A DNA stretch of 64,000 bases, taken from contig JAJGRE010000001.1 of NCBI GenBank assembly GCA_021083345.1, forward strand, positions 1,240,001 through 1,304,000, written 5' to 3'. The translations under genes and the position numbers were made by a program. This stretch comes from Calditrichales bacterium MX18-03 (GTDB lineage: Bacteria; Bacillota; Clostridia; Lutisporales; Lutisporaceae). How positions within the stretch are numbered: the stretch's first letter is position 1; the number at the start of each line of letters is the position of its first letter. A model generated the notes under the pieces. That model saw nothing but the letters and a program-made list of their open reading frames with translations, did no database searches and had not been told where the DNA came from. Shown here in pieces: positions 42,424 to 52,252 of this stretch.

Positions 42424-44382
42424 CTATTCCATTCGATATAAGGCGCCCTCCAGCGGTTCCAGGCTGATCTCAACTGCCTGATCCAAAATAGGGATATGCT
42501 GCGCATCAGCCAAGAGGTTCCTCATGCCGTACACCTTCAAGCCCGGCAAATCGATGCGGATGCCGTGCCGTTTGTCCTGGCTACGGTTTATCAGGATCAG
42601 GAATGTACCGTTATCCGCTGTATTCCCAAAAACATCTTGCTGATTCACGATCCTTCTCAGATAACCCAGCACATCTCCTCTTGAAAAAACCGGCTGCCAG
42701 CTCCCTACCGACAAGGCATCATGCCGCTTGCGGGTGGCAATGAGCAGCCGATACCAGGCCAATAAATCCTTGTCTTCCGCTCCCCAAGGGTAGGTGCTCC
42801 GGTTGAGGGGGTCCCTGTAACCTTCCACACCTGCCTCATCTCCGTAATAGACACAAGGGACGCCGGGAAAAGTCATCTGTATCAGCACCGCCAGCTTCAG
42901 CCGGGCAACAGCCAGGTTCCGCTGCGAATCCGGCAGCACATATTGCTCCTTCCGGCGCTGCGTCATGGCACTCTCATCCGGTGCTTCACCCAGTAGTGTC
43001 AATACCCTTGGTACGTCATGGCTCCCAATCAAGTTCATGCTGCTGTAAAAACTGTAGGGGGGATAGTTCTCATATAAACTGGCTAAAGCCGTTTCTGTAA
43101 AAGCGGCATCATGTTTGTACAGAAAAAAATCCAGAAGGATGGACCGGAAAGGATAGTTCATGACCGAGTCCAGGCCGCTTCCCTGGAGATAACTGCGGCG
43201 CTTTCCGTAGCTGATCTTGTTGGAAGCGTCTTCCCACACCTCACCGATGAGGACGGATTCGGGATCGGTCTCCTTCATGGCTTGCCTGACAAGGGTGATA
43301 AACGCATCCGGCAGTTCATCCGCCACATCCAGCCGCCAGCCCTTGGCACCCTGCTTCATCCAATACTTGATAACGCTTTCCTCTCCGGTTATAACGAAGT
43401 CAATGTAGCTTGGGTTCATTTCCTCGACATTGGGCAGCGTATTGATACCCCACCAACATTCATAGCTGTCCGGGTTGCCGCAGAAACGGTACCAGCCGTA
43501 GTAGGGTGAACTCTGGGACTGATAGGCCCCAATGCCCGGATAATTGCCGTAACGGTTAAAGTAAATACTGTCACTGCCCGTATGGCTGAAGACACCATCC
43601 AGAATAACAGAGATCCCCATCTCCCGTGCTTTGGCACACAAGGTGCCGAACAACGCAATATCTCCAAACATAGCGTCAATTTTTTTGTAGTCGCCTGTGT
43701 CGTACTTATGGTTGCTGGGTGCTTCAAAAATAGGGTTGAGATACAAGACATCCACACCCAATTCCTTCAGATAGGGCAGCTTGCTGATGACACCCTGCAG
43801 GTTCCCGCCGAAAAAATCCCATCGGAGGATGCCCCCGGTTTCCGGATCCTTCAAATACACCGGCTTATCTGCCCAATTCCCGTATATGAAGCTGTTCTTC
43901 TTGGGATTCAGCACCTTGCCGTCATCACTGCCGTTGCAGAACCGGTCTACAAAAATCTGGTACATGACCGCTTTCTTGTACCAGACCGGTGTGACTGCCT
44001 TTTCATCATATACCGTTATCTGATAAAAAGGCGGCAATGTCCGGGAGAGGACCCCGACCCCGCCAAAGCGGTTTGAGTTATTTCCGTAATAGTACAGCTG
44101 GCCGGCTGCATGGATCTCGAAGCAATACCACAGCAGTCCGGGCTCTTCAGTCACCCGGGTCTCAGCCAGATACACGGAATACCCGCCTGCCTGCTTTTCC
44201 TGCTGCATGGGCAGCTTATTTACAGGCCCCCCTTCAACCTGAAGCAAAAGCCACACCTGATCGATAGGATCATCGGTCAGGCTGGCAAGCTTCAGCTGAA
44301 TTTCTGTACCGCAGCACACGGCACCAAAGGGCCTTCTGTAAACTTCGCGATGCGAGTCATGTATGATCTGCAAATCTGACAT
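42424..44382 (-). CDS. GH13 alpha-glycosidase (neopullulanase/maltodextrinase type)
   Basis: 652 aa. An N-terminal beta-sandwich (1-120) precedes the TIM-barrel. GH13 conserved regions: I DGVFSHTG, II GWRLDVADE (nucleophile Asp), III LIGEVWED (acid/base Glu), IV LIGSHDVPR (third Asp). It lacks a signal peptide, so it acts in the cytoplasm on maltodextrins or glycogen branches. The N-terminal domain and sequence LNPIFEAPSNHKYDTGDYKK resemble cyclomaltodextrinase/neopullulanase. It starts 23 nt after glgP and shares its transcript, fitting glycogen breakdown. Confidence 0.93.
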   Translation of the reverse strand: MSDLQIIHDSHREVYRRPFGAVCCGTEIQLKLASLTDDPIDQVWLLLQVEGGPVNKLPMQQEKQAGGYSVYLAETRVTEEPGLLWYCFEIHAAGQLYYYGNNSNRFGGVGVLSRTLPPFYQITVYDEKAVTPVWYKKAVMYQIFVDRFCNGSDDGKVLNPKKNSFIYGNWADKPVYLKDPETGGILRWDFFGGNLQGVISKLPYLKELGVDVLYLNPIFEAPSNHKYDTGDYKKIDAMFGDIALFGTLCAKAREMGISVILDGVFSHTGSDSIYFNRYGNYPGIGAYQSQSSPYYGWYRFCGNPDSYECWWGINTLPNVEEMNPSYIDFVITGEESVIKYWMKQGAKGWRLDVADELPDAFITLVRQAMKETDPESVLIGEVWEDASNKISYGKRRSYLQGSGLDSVMNYPFRSILLDFFLYKHDAAFTETALASLYENYPPYSFYSSMNLIGSHDVPRVLTLLGEAPDESAMTQRRKEQYVLPDSQRNLAVARLKLAVLIQMTFPGVPCVYYGDEAGVEGYRDPLNRSTYPWGAEDKDLLAWYRLLIATRKRHDALSVGSWQPVFSRGDVLGYLRRIVNQQDVFGNTADNGTFLILINRSQDKRHGIRIDLPGLKVYGMRNLLADAQHIPILDQAVEISLEPLEGALYRME

Positions 44383-44405
44383 CCTATCACCTGCTTGCGC
44401 TGTTT

Positions 44406-46838
44406 TTATTCTTTCACCATAATGCTTTGAGCTCCCCAGATGCCGCTTGCATATTCCTCTATGGTGCGGTCACTGGAGAAACGGCCGGAATGGGCTATAT
44501 TGTTGATACTCATCTGCTGCCATTTGGCAGGCTGTCTGTATAACTGATCCACCCGCTGATGCGCCTTGATATAATCGTCAAAATCCTTCAATACGAAATA
44601 TTCATCATTATGCATCAGTAAGGCATTGTAAATACTCATGAATTCCACATGGCCTACGCGGAAAAAGCCGTTAACAAGCTGCTCCAATATGGTCTTGAGC
44701 CGGGGATCGTTGTTGTAGAATTCCATTGAGTTGTAGCCGCCGTTGCGGTAATATTCCAGCACCTCCCGCTCGGTCATGCCGAATATGATGATATTGTCGT
44801 CGCCTACCTCTTCCCGTATCTCAATATTGGCACCATCCAACGTGGCGACGGTAATAGCCCCGTTCATCATGAGCTTCATGTTTCCTGTACCGGAAGCCTC
44901 CTTGGTGGTGGTGGAAATCTGCTCGCTGATGTCGGCAGCAGGTATGATCCTTTCCGCCAGGGATACCTTGTAGTCTTCCATAAAGACAATCTTTATCTTA
45001 TCCTTTATGACAGGATCATGGTTCACTTTTTCCGCCAGTGTATTGATCAGCTTGATCTGCTGCTTCGCCAGATAGTAGCCCGGTGCTGCCTTGGCACCAA
45101 ATATGAATGTTCTGGGTATGACATCCAAATCCGGGTCTTCCCGCAAACGGTTATATAAATCCATGATGTGGAATACGTTCAGAATCTGCCGTTTGTACGC
45201 GTGCATACGTTTGACCTGAACGTCGAAAATCGATTCCGGATTGACGGTGATATTATATTTATCCTTAATGATGCCGGCCAGCTGCCGCTTATTGTCCAGC
45301 TTGATTTTCCTTGTGATTTCCTGAAAAGCCGGATCGTTTTCAAATTTCAATAGCTTCTTAAGCTCGGAAGGATGGCGCATCCAAGCCGTTCCAATGGCGT
45401 CCCTTATGGCACAGGTCAACCCCGGATTGGCTTTGAGAAGCCATCTCCTGTGGGTGATGCCGTTGGTTTTGTTGTTGAACTTATACGGATAGAAGTTGTA
45501 GAAATTGGCCAGTTCCTGCTTCTTCAGTATCTCGGTGTGGATCTTTGCAACACCATTGACGCTGTGGCTCCCCACAATTGCCAGGTTAGCCATTTTGACA
45601 TAACCGTCGGCCAGTATCGCCATTGCCGCAATCCGTCCCCAATCTGCCGGATACCGGTTCCACAACTCCCTGCAGAACCTTTCGTTGATTTCCTGTACGA
45701 TCATATAAATACGCGGCAGCAGTTCCTTGAAGAGGTCGATAGGCCATTTTTCAAGGGCTTCCGACATAATGGTATGATTGGTGTAGGAAATGGTATTGGT
45801 GGTGATTTTCCAGGCTTCGTCCCACTCCAGACCTTCCTGGTCTATCAGGATCCTCATAAGCTCCGGAACAGCGACTGCAGGGTGGGTATCGTTGATATGC
45901 ACGGCTACTTTTTCATCAAAATCCCGGATGTCATGATTGCCCGACTTAAACCTTTTGACGATGCTCTGAAGTCCTGCAGACACGAAGAAATACTGCTGCT
46001 TGAGCCTCAAGCGCCGTCCTTCAGCATAGGAATCATCGGGATACAGTACCTGGGAAATCGACTCAACGGAGTACTTGTATTCCACTGCCTTCATATAATC
46101 TCCCCGGCTGAAGGAGGTCAGGTCGAAGTCCTTGTTGGGCGCTTCGGCACTCCAAAGCCGGAGGGTATTGACCGTGTCATTTTTATAGCCTATGATGGGC
46201 GTATCATAGGGAACGGCCAGTACGGTTTCATAATCCTCATGATGAACCTTCAGCTTGTCGTCCGTCCGCTCAACCCACACATTCCCGCCGAAGCGCACCT
46301 CTACAGCCTTATCCGCCTTCCGGATCTCCCACACATTGCCTTCCCGCAGCCAGTTTTCGGGCAGCTCAACCTGGTAACCGTTTACGATCTTCTGCTCAAA
46401 AAGACCGTATTTGTACCGAATACCGCAGCCGTGCCCTGGAATGCCCAGTGATGCCATGGAATCCAGAAAACATGCCGCCAGTCTGCCCAATCCGCCGTTG
46501 CCAAGTCCGGCATCCGGCTCAGCGGCTTTCAGCTCCTTAAGGGACATGCCCAATTCGCTGAGGACCTCTTCACAAACCTGCTCCAGACCCGTGTTAACGA
46601 GATTATTGCCGAGGAGCCTTCCTAGCAGAAACTCTATGGAGAAATAGTACACCTGCTTGGAACCTTTTTTTAGATAGGCCTCATTCGTTTTGACCCAGTT
46701 CTCAGCGGCGTAATCCCGGATCAGGCTTCCCAGTGCCGAGTATTTATCTGAGACGGATGCCTGCTCAAAACTCCTGGCATGCATCGTCATGAGCTTTCTC
46801 AAATAGTCTTCCTTGAATTTCTCTTTACTTATCACCAT
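44406..46838 (-). CDS. glgP: Glycogen phosphorylase (long form, GT35)
   Basis: 810 aa, normal length. It phosphorolyses glycogen to glucose-1-phosphate. Signatures: YYFSIEFLLGRLLGNNLVNT, EPDAGLGNGGLGRLAACFLD, VHINDTHPAVAVPELMRILI, and EASGTGNMKLMMNGAITVAT with the PLP lysine. The ATG at 46838 has GGAGG five nt upstream; the frame is open to 46916 without a site. First gene of the run with the GH13 enzyme, methyltransferase and PrsW. An inverted repeat at 46921-46938 lies about 85 bp upstream and could be an operator. Confidence 0.96.
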   Translation of the reverse strand: MVISKEKFKEDYLRKLMTMHARSFEQASVSDKYSALGSLIRDYAAENWVKTNEAYLKKGSKQVYYFSIEFLLGRLLGNNLVNTGLEQVCEEVLSELGMSLKELKAAEPDAGLGNGGLGRLAACFLDSMASLGIPGHGCGIRYKYGLFEQKIVNGYQVELPENWLREGNVWEIRKADKAVEVRFGGNVWVERTDDKLKVHHEDYETVLAVPYDTPIIGYKNDTVNTLRLWSAEAPNKDFDLTSFSRGDYMKAVEYKYSVESISQVLYPDDSYAEGRRLRLKQQYFFVSAGLQSIVKRFKSGNHDIRDFDEKVAVHINDTHPAVAVPELMRILIDQEGLEWDEAWKITTNTISYTNHTIMSEALEKWPIDLFKELLPRIYMIVQEINERFCRELWNRYPADWGRIAAMAILADGYVKMANLAIVGSHSVNGVAKIHTEILKKQELANFYNFYPYKFNNKTNGITHRRWLLKANPGLTCAIRDAIGTAWMRHPSELKKLLKFENDPAFQEITRKIKLDNKRQLAGIIKDKYNITVNPESIFDVQVKRMHAYKRQILNVFHIMDLYNRLREDPDLDVIPRTFIFGAKAAPGYYLAKQQIKLINTLAEKVNHDPVIKDKIKIVFMEDYKVSLAERIIPAADISEQISTTTKEASGTGNMKLMMNGAITVATLDGANIEIREEVGDDNIIIFGMTEREVLEYYRNGGYNSMEFYNNDPRLKTILEQLVNGFFRVGHVEFMSIYNALLMHNDEYFVLKDFDDYIKAHQRVDQLYRQPAKWQQMSINNIAHSGRFSSDRTIEEYASGIWGAQSIMVKE

Positions 46839-46920
46839 AAATGCCTCCACAAAAAGATTTGTATGACGGCCTAAAAAAATGCAACTTGCCGTACGGTCTG
46901 TTTTCGTCCCATACAAGAAC

Positions 46921-46938
46921 GAATATTTTCCAATATTC
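46921..46938. promoter_or_regulatory. Inverted repeat upstream of glgP
   Basis: GAATATT-N4-AATATTC, 83-100 bp before glgP. A weak minus-strand promoter (TTGCAT, 17 bp, AATATT) would overlap it. It differs from the LacI-type sites at malQ, so regulation may be separate. Tentative. Confidence 0.4.
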
Positions 46939-47006
46939 TACATGAAAACAGGCAATGCAACAAGTTATTTTTTGCAGGCTTCATGCTATTATTCAAAAAA
47001 TTACGG

Positions 47007-47024
47007 AGCGCCGTTGCCGGCGCT
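47007..47024 (-). terminator. Terminator of glgC-glgD-glgA
   Basis: AGCGCC-N6-GGCGCT stem; on the minus strand TTTTTT follows six bases after the stem. It separates the synthetic genes from glgP. Confidence 0.65.
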
Positions 47025-47115
47025 GCTGCCGCATATATAAATTATAATGCATCCGTTAGGATAAGACGATGGTGATAGCTGTACAACCTGGTGATCTCTT
47101 GCTTTTCAACCTGAA

Positions 47116-48540
47116 TCAGGTAAGGTTCTGGTAAAGCTTTTTATACAGCACCGCTGTTTTCTTCCAGCTGAAATCCTCGCTCATGGCATTCCTGACAATC
47201 TGCTGCCAGGTATCCGTCCTGAAAAAGGACAATGCCCGCTTGACCGTAAAAAGCAAATCGTGGGGATTATATTGCGAAAAGCTGAAACCGTTTCCTTCTC
47301 CAGTATATTCATTATAGGCCCGGATGGTATCCTTAAGCCCGCCTGTTTCTCTTACAATGGGTACACAGCCATAGCGCAGGGCAATCAATTGACCGACGCC
47401 GCAGGGTTCAAACAGGGACGGCATCAGGTACATGTCGGCGCCTGCATAAATCTTTCGTGCAAACGTATCATCATAGCTGATATTCACTGAAAGCTTTTCA
47501 GGATACTTTTGTGCATATTCCTTGAAAAAATTTTCATAGCTGCTGTCTCCCGTTCCCATGACCACCATCTGAATATCATCTGACATCAGTTCGTCAATGG
47601 TATGCGCGATCAGGTCAATGCCCTTGCGCCGTGTCAGCCTGAAAATCATGGCCAGCATGGGGACATCCTTACGGATCGGCAAGCCCAGAAGCGCCTGAAG
47701 GCGGACCTTGTTTTCCGCTTTCTTTTCCAGGGTTTTGTGGTCATACTGGGCAAAGATGCTTCTGTCCTTGGCCGGGTTGTAGTGGGTATAATCAATGCCG
47801 TTTGTGATGCCGTACAGGTCTTCCCGCCTTTTCCGCACCAGGTCATCCAGCCGCTCGCCGAAGAAGGGTGTTTGAATTTCCTCGGCATAAGTATTGCTGA
47901 CCGTGGTGATGATATTGGAATAATTCAGGCCGCCCTTGGCGAAACTCACACCGCCGTAAAACTCAACCCCATCGATGCTGAAGTATTCTTCCGACAGGTT
48001 CAGGAGCTCGCCCAATATTTCCTTGGGAAATATTCCCTGATATTGAAGGTCATGTATGGTAAATACCGTTTTTATGTCCTTATAACACTCATCTTCGGTA
48101 TAATGTGCCTGAAGCAGCGGGCTGATCATTCCCGTTTCCCAATCGTGGCAGTGCAGCACATCCGGTTTGAAATCCAGATATTTGATGGACTCCAGCGCTG
48201 CCCTGGAAAAAAATGCATATCTTTCCGCTTCGTCATAGAAGCCGTAAATCCCCTGTCGTTTGAAGTAATACTCATTATCAATGAAATAGAAGGGCATCCC
48301 TTCATATTTCAGCAGCTCTACTCCGCAATACTGGTTTCGCCAGCCTACCGGAACGCTGAAGATGCTGATGCAGGACATTTTATCCCTGAAAAAGGCGGGT
48401 ATGTCCCCATATTTGGGAATCATCACCCTGGCATCGATCCCAAGCTTCCGTAATTCTTTCGGAAGTGAAAATATAACATCTCCCAACCCTCCGGTCTTTA
48501 TAAACGGAAAGGCTTCCGAAGCGATAAACAATACCTTCAT
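47116..48540 (-). CDS. glgA: Glycogen synthase (GT5)
   Basis: 474 aa. It transfers glucose from ADP-glucose to the glycogen chain. N-terminal substrate loop MKVLFIASEAFPFIKTGGLG, then VLHCHDWETGMISPLLQAHY, and C-terminal LMPSLFEPCGVGQLIALRYG with VRETGGLKDTI. The ATG at 48540 has AAAGGAG upstream; the frame is open 12 codons further without a site. Third gene of glgC-glgD-glgA, 57 nt after glgD. No glgB branching enzyme is visible in this window. Confidence 0.96.
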   Translation of the reverse strand: MKVLFIASEAFPFIKTGGLGDVIFSLPKELRKLGIDARVMIPKYGDIPAFFRDKMSCISIFSVPVGWRNQYCGVELLKYEGMPFYFIDNEYYFKRQGIYGFYDEAERYAFFSRAALESIKYLDFKPDVLHCHDWETGMISPLLQAHYTEDECYKDIKTVFTIHDLQYQGIFPKEILGELLNLSEEYFSIDGVEFYGGVSFAKGGLNYSNIITTVSNTYAEEIQTPFFGERLDDLVRKRREDLYGITNGIDYTHYNPAKDRSIFAQYDHKTLEKKAENKVRLQALLGLPIRKDVPMLAMIFRLTRRKGIDLIAHTIDELMSDDIQMVVMGTGDSSYENFFKEYAQKYPEKLSVNISYDDTFARKIYAGADMYLMPSLFEPCGVGQLIALRYGCVPIVRETGGLKDTIRAYNEYTGEGNGFSFSQYNPHDLLFTVKRALSFFRTDTWQQIVRNAMSEDFSWKKTAVLYKKLYQNLT

Positions 48541-48597
48541 GCCGATATACTCCTTTCCTGAGGAACAGCAAAACAACCGCTTATGAACCTGCCGTTC

Positions 48598-49716
48598 CTA
48601 TATCATGGCCTTTTTCTCAATGACCACGGGATATTTCTCGTCTCCTTTAAGTTGCTTCTCTTTTGTAATTCTGACGTTCTTATCCAAAATCACATTCCGC
48701 AGGAATGCATTCTCTTCGATGATGCAATTCTGCATGATGATGCTGTTCTTCACAACAGCGCCTTTCTTGATCTGAACCCCTCTGAAAATGACGCTGTTCT
48801 CAACCACCCCGTTAATGACACCCCCGCTGGCAATCAGAGAATTCGATACCTTGGCATTTTCAGTATACTTTGTCGGCGGTTCGTCTTTGACTTTTGTATA
48901 GATGAGTCCGTTCTTGAAGAAAAGCTCCTTGGAAACCGGCAGACTCAAAAGCTGCATATTAGCCCTGTAATAGCTTTGAATGGAGTTGACACAGGCCAGG
49001 TGCCCTTCAAAGCGGTAGCCCATAACCTTGAACTTGCCGATATTCTTATGGATGGCATCCTTTAGATAATCGCAGTCGCCTCTGGATACACAGGTATGTA
49101 CGATATCGAGGAAAAGCGATTTCTTCATGATGTACATTTCCATCGAAATATTGCATTCGTCGCGTTTGCACATATTGATGTCAACCCCGTTGACCCTGCC
49201 GTTTTCATCCAGGCTCAGCGTATTGCACTGGTAGAAATCCTCCGAACAGGTATTGGCCTTCTTATAAACGATGGTAATATCTGCCCCCGATTCTTCATGG
49301 GACCGGATGGCTTTCCTCATATCCACATTGCAGATCATATGGCTTGAGGTAATCACCACATTGTTCTGCTTGCTCAAGTGGATGTAATCGATATGGTTCT
49401 TGAAGTTTTCGATATCGCCTCTAAATATACCAAGGGTATAGTAATTGAACATCGGCGTCATGATGAACATGCCGTCGTTTTTTCTGTCCAGGTCCCAGGC
49501 TTTGCCGGTACCCAGGTGGTCCAGCAGCGACCTGTATTTGTTCTGTGTGAAGATGCTGACATTCTGAATGCCGGCATTGACCAGATTTGACAACGCAAAA
49601 TCTATGATCCGATACCTGCCTGCAAACGGAACGGAAGCAATGGGCCTGTTGTATGTAAGCTCTTTTATATAGTCTTCCCGCTCGCTCAGGTTGATAATGC
49701 CCATATAATCCAACAT
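48598..49716 (-). CDS. glgD: ADP-glucose pyrophosphorylase subunit GlgD
   Basis: 372 aa, homologous to GlgC but with a degenerate active site: the usual glycine-rich N-terminal loop AGGQGSRL is absent and the protein starts MLDYMGIINLSEREDYIKEL. The nucleotidyltransferase fold continues with IASVPFAGRYRIIDFALSNL and a C-terminal left-handed beta-helix of hexapeptide-like repeats (GGVINGVVENSVIFRGVQIK). GlgD is the non-catalytic partner of GlgC in Firmicutes and changes its kinetics. It begins 14 nt after glgC. Confidence 0.95.
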   Translation of the reverse strand: MLDYMGIINLSEREDYIKELTYNRPIASVPFAGRYRIIDFALSNLVNAGIQNVSIFTQNKYRSLLDHLGTGKAWDLDRKNDGMFIMTPMFNYYTLGIFRGDIENFKNHIDYIHLSKQNNVVITSSHMICNVDMRKAIRSHEESGADITIVYKKANTCSEDFYQCNTLSLDENGRVNGVDINMCKRDECNISMEMYIMKKSLFLDIVHTCVSRGDCDYLKDAIHKNIGKFKVMGYRFEGHLACVNSIQSYYRANMQLLSLPVSKELFFKNGLIYTKVKDEPPTKYTENAKVSNSLIASGGVINGVVENSVIFRGVQIKKGAVVKNSIIMQNCIIEENAFLRNVILDKNVRITKEKQLKGDEKYPVVIEKKAMI

Positions 49717-49730
49717 GATGTTCCCTCCCC

Positions 49731-50885
49731 CTACTCTTTATACACCGTGTTCTCCGGCAGCTCTTCATTCTCACCTACCAGCGTGATGCTCTTGGAGCTT
49801 TTGTCTCCGATGCGGCAGCCGGGTTTGATGGAGGACTCCTGCCCGATGATGGCCCTTTCAATAGTGACATTCTCCTCAATGATGACCTTCGGCATCACCA
49901 CCGTATCGATGACTTTTGTATTCTTGCCCACATAGACACCGGGGAAAAGGACGGAATTCCGTACTTCGCCGTATATGACACAGCCTTCTCCCACCATAGA
50001 GCCTTGAACCACGGCCGTATCCCCCATATAATGCGGCGGACGGATAGGGCTGACGGAATAGATCTTCCATTTGTTATCCAAGAGATTCAGTTTGTTGTCT
50101 TCCTTTAGAAGGTCCATATTGGCTTCCCACAGGCTGTCTATGGTCCCCACATCCTTCCAGTAGCCCTCGAAGGGGTAGGCAAAAAGCCGGATATCCGACT
50201 GAAGCATCTGGGGAATGATGTTTTTTCCGAAATCGTTGCTGGAGTCAGGATCCAATTCATCTTCGACCAGATACTGCTTCAGGATTTCCCAATTGAATAT
50301 GTAAATTCCCATTGAAGCCAGATTGCTCTTGGCATGCTTGGGCTTTTCATCGAATTCGTATATCTTGCCGTCTTTTTCGGTATTCATGATGCCGAAACGG
50401 CTTGTTTCCTCCCAGGGTACCTCGATAACGGCAATGGTCGCCTCGGCTTCTTTTTCCTTATGGTATTCCAGCATCTTGGAATAATCCATCTTGTAGATGT
50501 GGTCTCCGGACAGGATCACCACATATTCGGGATTGTATTCATCAATAAAGTTGATATTCTGGTATATGGCGTTGGCCGTTCCTTTATACCATTCCCCTCC
50601 CTTTTCATTGACATACGGCGGCAGCAGGGTTACTCCGCCCTTCTTTCTGTCCAGGTCCCAGGGGCTTCCGATACCGATATAGGTATTGAGCGCCAGCGGC
50701 TGGTACTGTGTCAGGACACCTACCGTGTCTATGCCTGAGTTGGAACAGTTGCTCAAAACAAAATCAATAATGCGGTATTTGCCGCCGTAATAAACGGCAG
50801 GCTTGGCGATTTTTTTCGTCAACAGTGTCAGCCTGCTGCCCTGTCCTCCCGCCAGAATCATGGCAATCCATTCTTTTCTCCTCAT
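49731..50885 (-). CDS. glgC: Glucose-1-phosphate adenylyltransferase
   Basis: 384 aa. It makes ADP-glucose from glucose-1-phosphate and ATP, the committed step of bacterial glycogen synthesis. N-terminal catalytic loop [58 protein letters not shown] and [14 protein letters not shown]; the C-terminal beta-helix begins near [20 protein letters not shown]. First gene of the operon glgC-glgD-glgA. GGGAGG lies before the ATG. A palindrome about 90 bp upstream may be regulatory. Confidence 0.97.
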   Translation of the reverse strand: MRRKEWIAMILAGGQGSRLTLLTKKIAKPAVYYGGKYRIIDFVLSNCSNSGIDTVGVLTQYQPLALNTYIGIGSPWDLDRKKGGVTLLPPYVNEKGGEWYKGTANAIYQNINFIDEYNPEYVVILSGDHIYKMDYSKMLEYHKEKEAEATIAVIEVPWEETSRFGIMNTEKDGKIYEFDEKPKHAKSNLASMGIYIFNWEILKQYLVEDELDPDSSNDFGKNIIPQMLQSDIRLFAYPFEGYWKDVGTIDSLWEANMDLLKEDNKLNLLDNKWKIYSVSPIRPPHYMGDTAVVQGSMVGEGCVIYGEVRNSVLFPGVYVGKNTKVIDTVVMPKVIIEENVTIERAIIGQESSIKPGCRIGDKSSKSITLVGENEELPENTVYKE

Positions 50886-51215
50886 CTTGCTTCCCCTCCC
50901 CTATTCATTCTTGCACTATTTATATTAATTTCTATTTATTACATGCTTAATAAAATTATAGAGGATTGACATTAACAGTATGTTAATAGGCCATTAACCT
51001 CTGATTAATTCTGGTCCGCATCCGCATCGGGCAACGACAGTCTAATTTTGAATATTTAGAATATTTCTTTGTTTCGTATGAATTCTACAATAACATGGAA
51101 TATCCTGCATATGCAAGCAAATTTGTGCAGCTGAATATGCAAAATTGTCCCTATCAGGCACGACATTAGCCATTATATTCAATTGAAGCAAAATTTATGT
51201 CGGCAGCCCGGAGGC
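50886..51215. other. Intergenic region upstream of glgC
   Basis: 330 bases without a credible gene. On the minus strand TATAAT (50960-50955) could be the glgC -10 box, with a poor -35 overlapped by the palindrome at 50971-50987. The rest, up to the end of the capA-like gene, is AT-rich and shows no other structure. Confidence 0.5.
50971..50987. promoter_or_regulatory. Palindrome near the glgC promoter
   Basis: ATTAACA-GTA-TGTTAAT, a perfect 7-bp inverted repeat around three bases, placed about 11 bp upstream of the likely -10 box. Candidate operator for the glycogen-synthesis operon. Confidence 0.45.
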
Positions 51216-52235
51216 CTAAAAACAAATGTTTTTGCTCAGTCTGTTTAGTTCTGCAATCAGGATCCGCTTCTGTTCAACATCCATCCGGACGGGTTTGCCT
51301 CCCATTATGATACCGGGAACAAGGTCGATGCCCGCCAGTTTTTTCTCACTGTCATACCGCAGACTTGCTACCAGCATGCGGTTGGAAAGCGCCGACCTGG
51401 ACTGGGTAAACACAAAATTGCCCAGGCTGTAAAATATGGGTTTTCCTTTATATAGCTCCACGCCTTGTACGACGTGTGGGTGATGCCCCATGACGACATC
51501 TGCCCCGGCATCCACCATTTTATGTGCCGTTTCCATTTCCTGCATCCGAACCTCTGTGGAACCCTCTTTCCCCCAATGGACGGAAACGACGACCAGGTCA
51601 CATTTTTCCTTTAGCTTCCTGATGCTTTCCGTGTATGCAGCCTCTTGAATCCTATACGCGCCTAGGATCCCAGGCCTGTTCTCTCTTGCATACCACGCTA
51701 CATTGGGAATAACGCTGGAAAAAGCTAAAAAACCCACCCGCAGGTCCTTTTTTTCGATAACGACACCTGCTTCCGCCTCCTCACGGGTGTATCCGCCGCC
51801 GCCATAGAACACGCCGGCAGCCTTTAGATGCTGCAAGGTATCAGTAAAAGCAGCAGTCCCGTAATCCAATATATGGTTGTTAGCTATTGATACGGCTGTA
51901 AAGTTGTTCTCCTTCAAAAGCCCTGCGATTTCCGGACTGCTCCTGAAGGTGTACGCTTTCCCCTCAACCGGGATGCCCCGCTCGGACAAAGCCGTTTCAA
52001 GGTTGCCGAATACAAAGTCGCTGCTTTTCAGGTGCCCGGCATAATCCTCGAAAACCACAGCGCCCCCTTCCTTTTCGATCAGAGCCCCTACATGCTTGTC
52101 GAACATCATGTCGCCTGCCACCGTTATGGTGATTGCCGCCTGCCGCCCTGCCTGCTGCTTCTCTACCCCGGTATCCGCAAATTCCGGCCCCAGAGACATT
52201 AGAAACATCATAAAGGTCAGCAGCATCCTTTTCAT
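51216..52235 (-). CDS. CapA family protein (metallophosphatase-like, secreted)
   Basis: 339 aa. A short N-terminal hydrophobic segment (MKRMLLTFMMFLMSLGPEFA) looks like a signal peptide. The CapA/PGA_cap fold follows: ITVAGDMMFDKHVGALIEKE, FVFGNLETALSERG, ISIANNHILDYGTAAF, VVVSVHWGKEG and ADVVMGHHPHVVQGVELYKG, residues typical of metallophosphatases. CapA relatives take part in poly-gamma-glutamate capsule export or chain release, but there are no capB/capC genes here, so the role is open. It begins 17 nt after the DUF1232 gene and is probably cotranscribed with it. Confidence 0.88.
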   Translation of the reverse strand: MKRMLLTFMMFLMSLGPEFADTGVEKQQAGRQAAITITVAGDMMFDKHVGALIEKEGGAVVFEDYAGHLKSSDFVFGNLETALSERGIPVEGKAYTFRSSPEIAGLLKENNFTAVSIANNHILDYGTAAFTDTLQHLKAAGVFYGGGGYTREEAEAGVVIEKKDLRVGFLAFSSVIPNVAWYARENRPGILGAYRIQEAAYTESIRKLKEKCDLVVVSVHWGKEGSTEVRMQEMETAHKMVDAGADVVMGHHPHVVQGVELYKGKPIFYSLGNFVFTQSRSALSNRMLVASLRYDSEKKLAGIDLVPGIIMGGKPVRMDVEQKRILIAELNRLSKNICF

Positions 52236-52252
52236 GAACCCATCCCTCCTGC

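Noticed and set aside
45372-46451. 359-codon plus-strand open frame
   Set aside because: Mirror frame of glgP, no recognisable domain or start signal.
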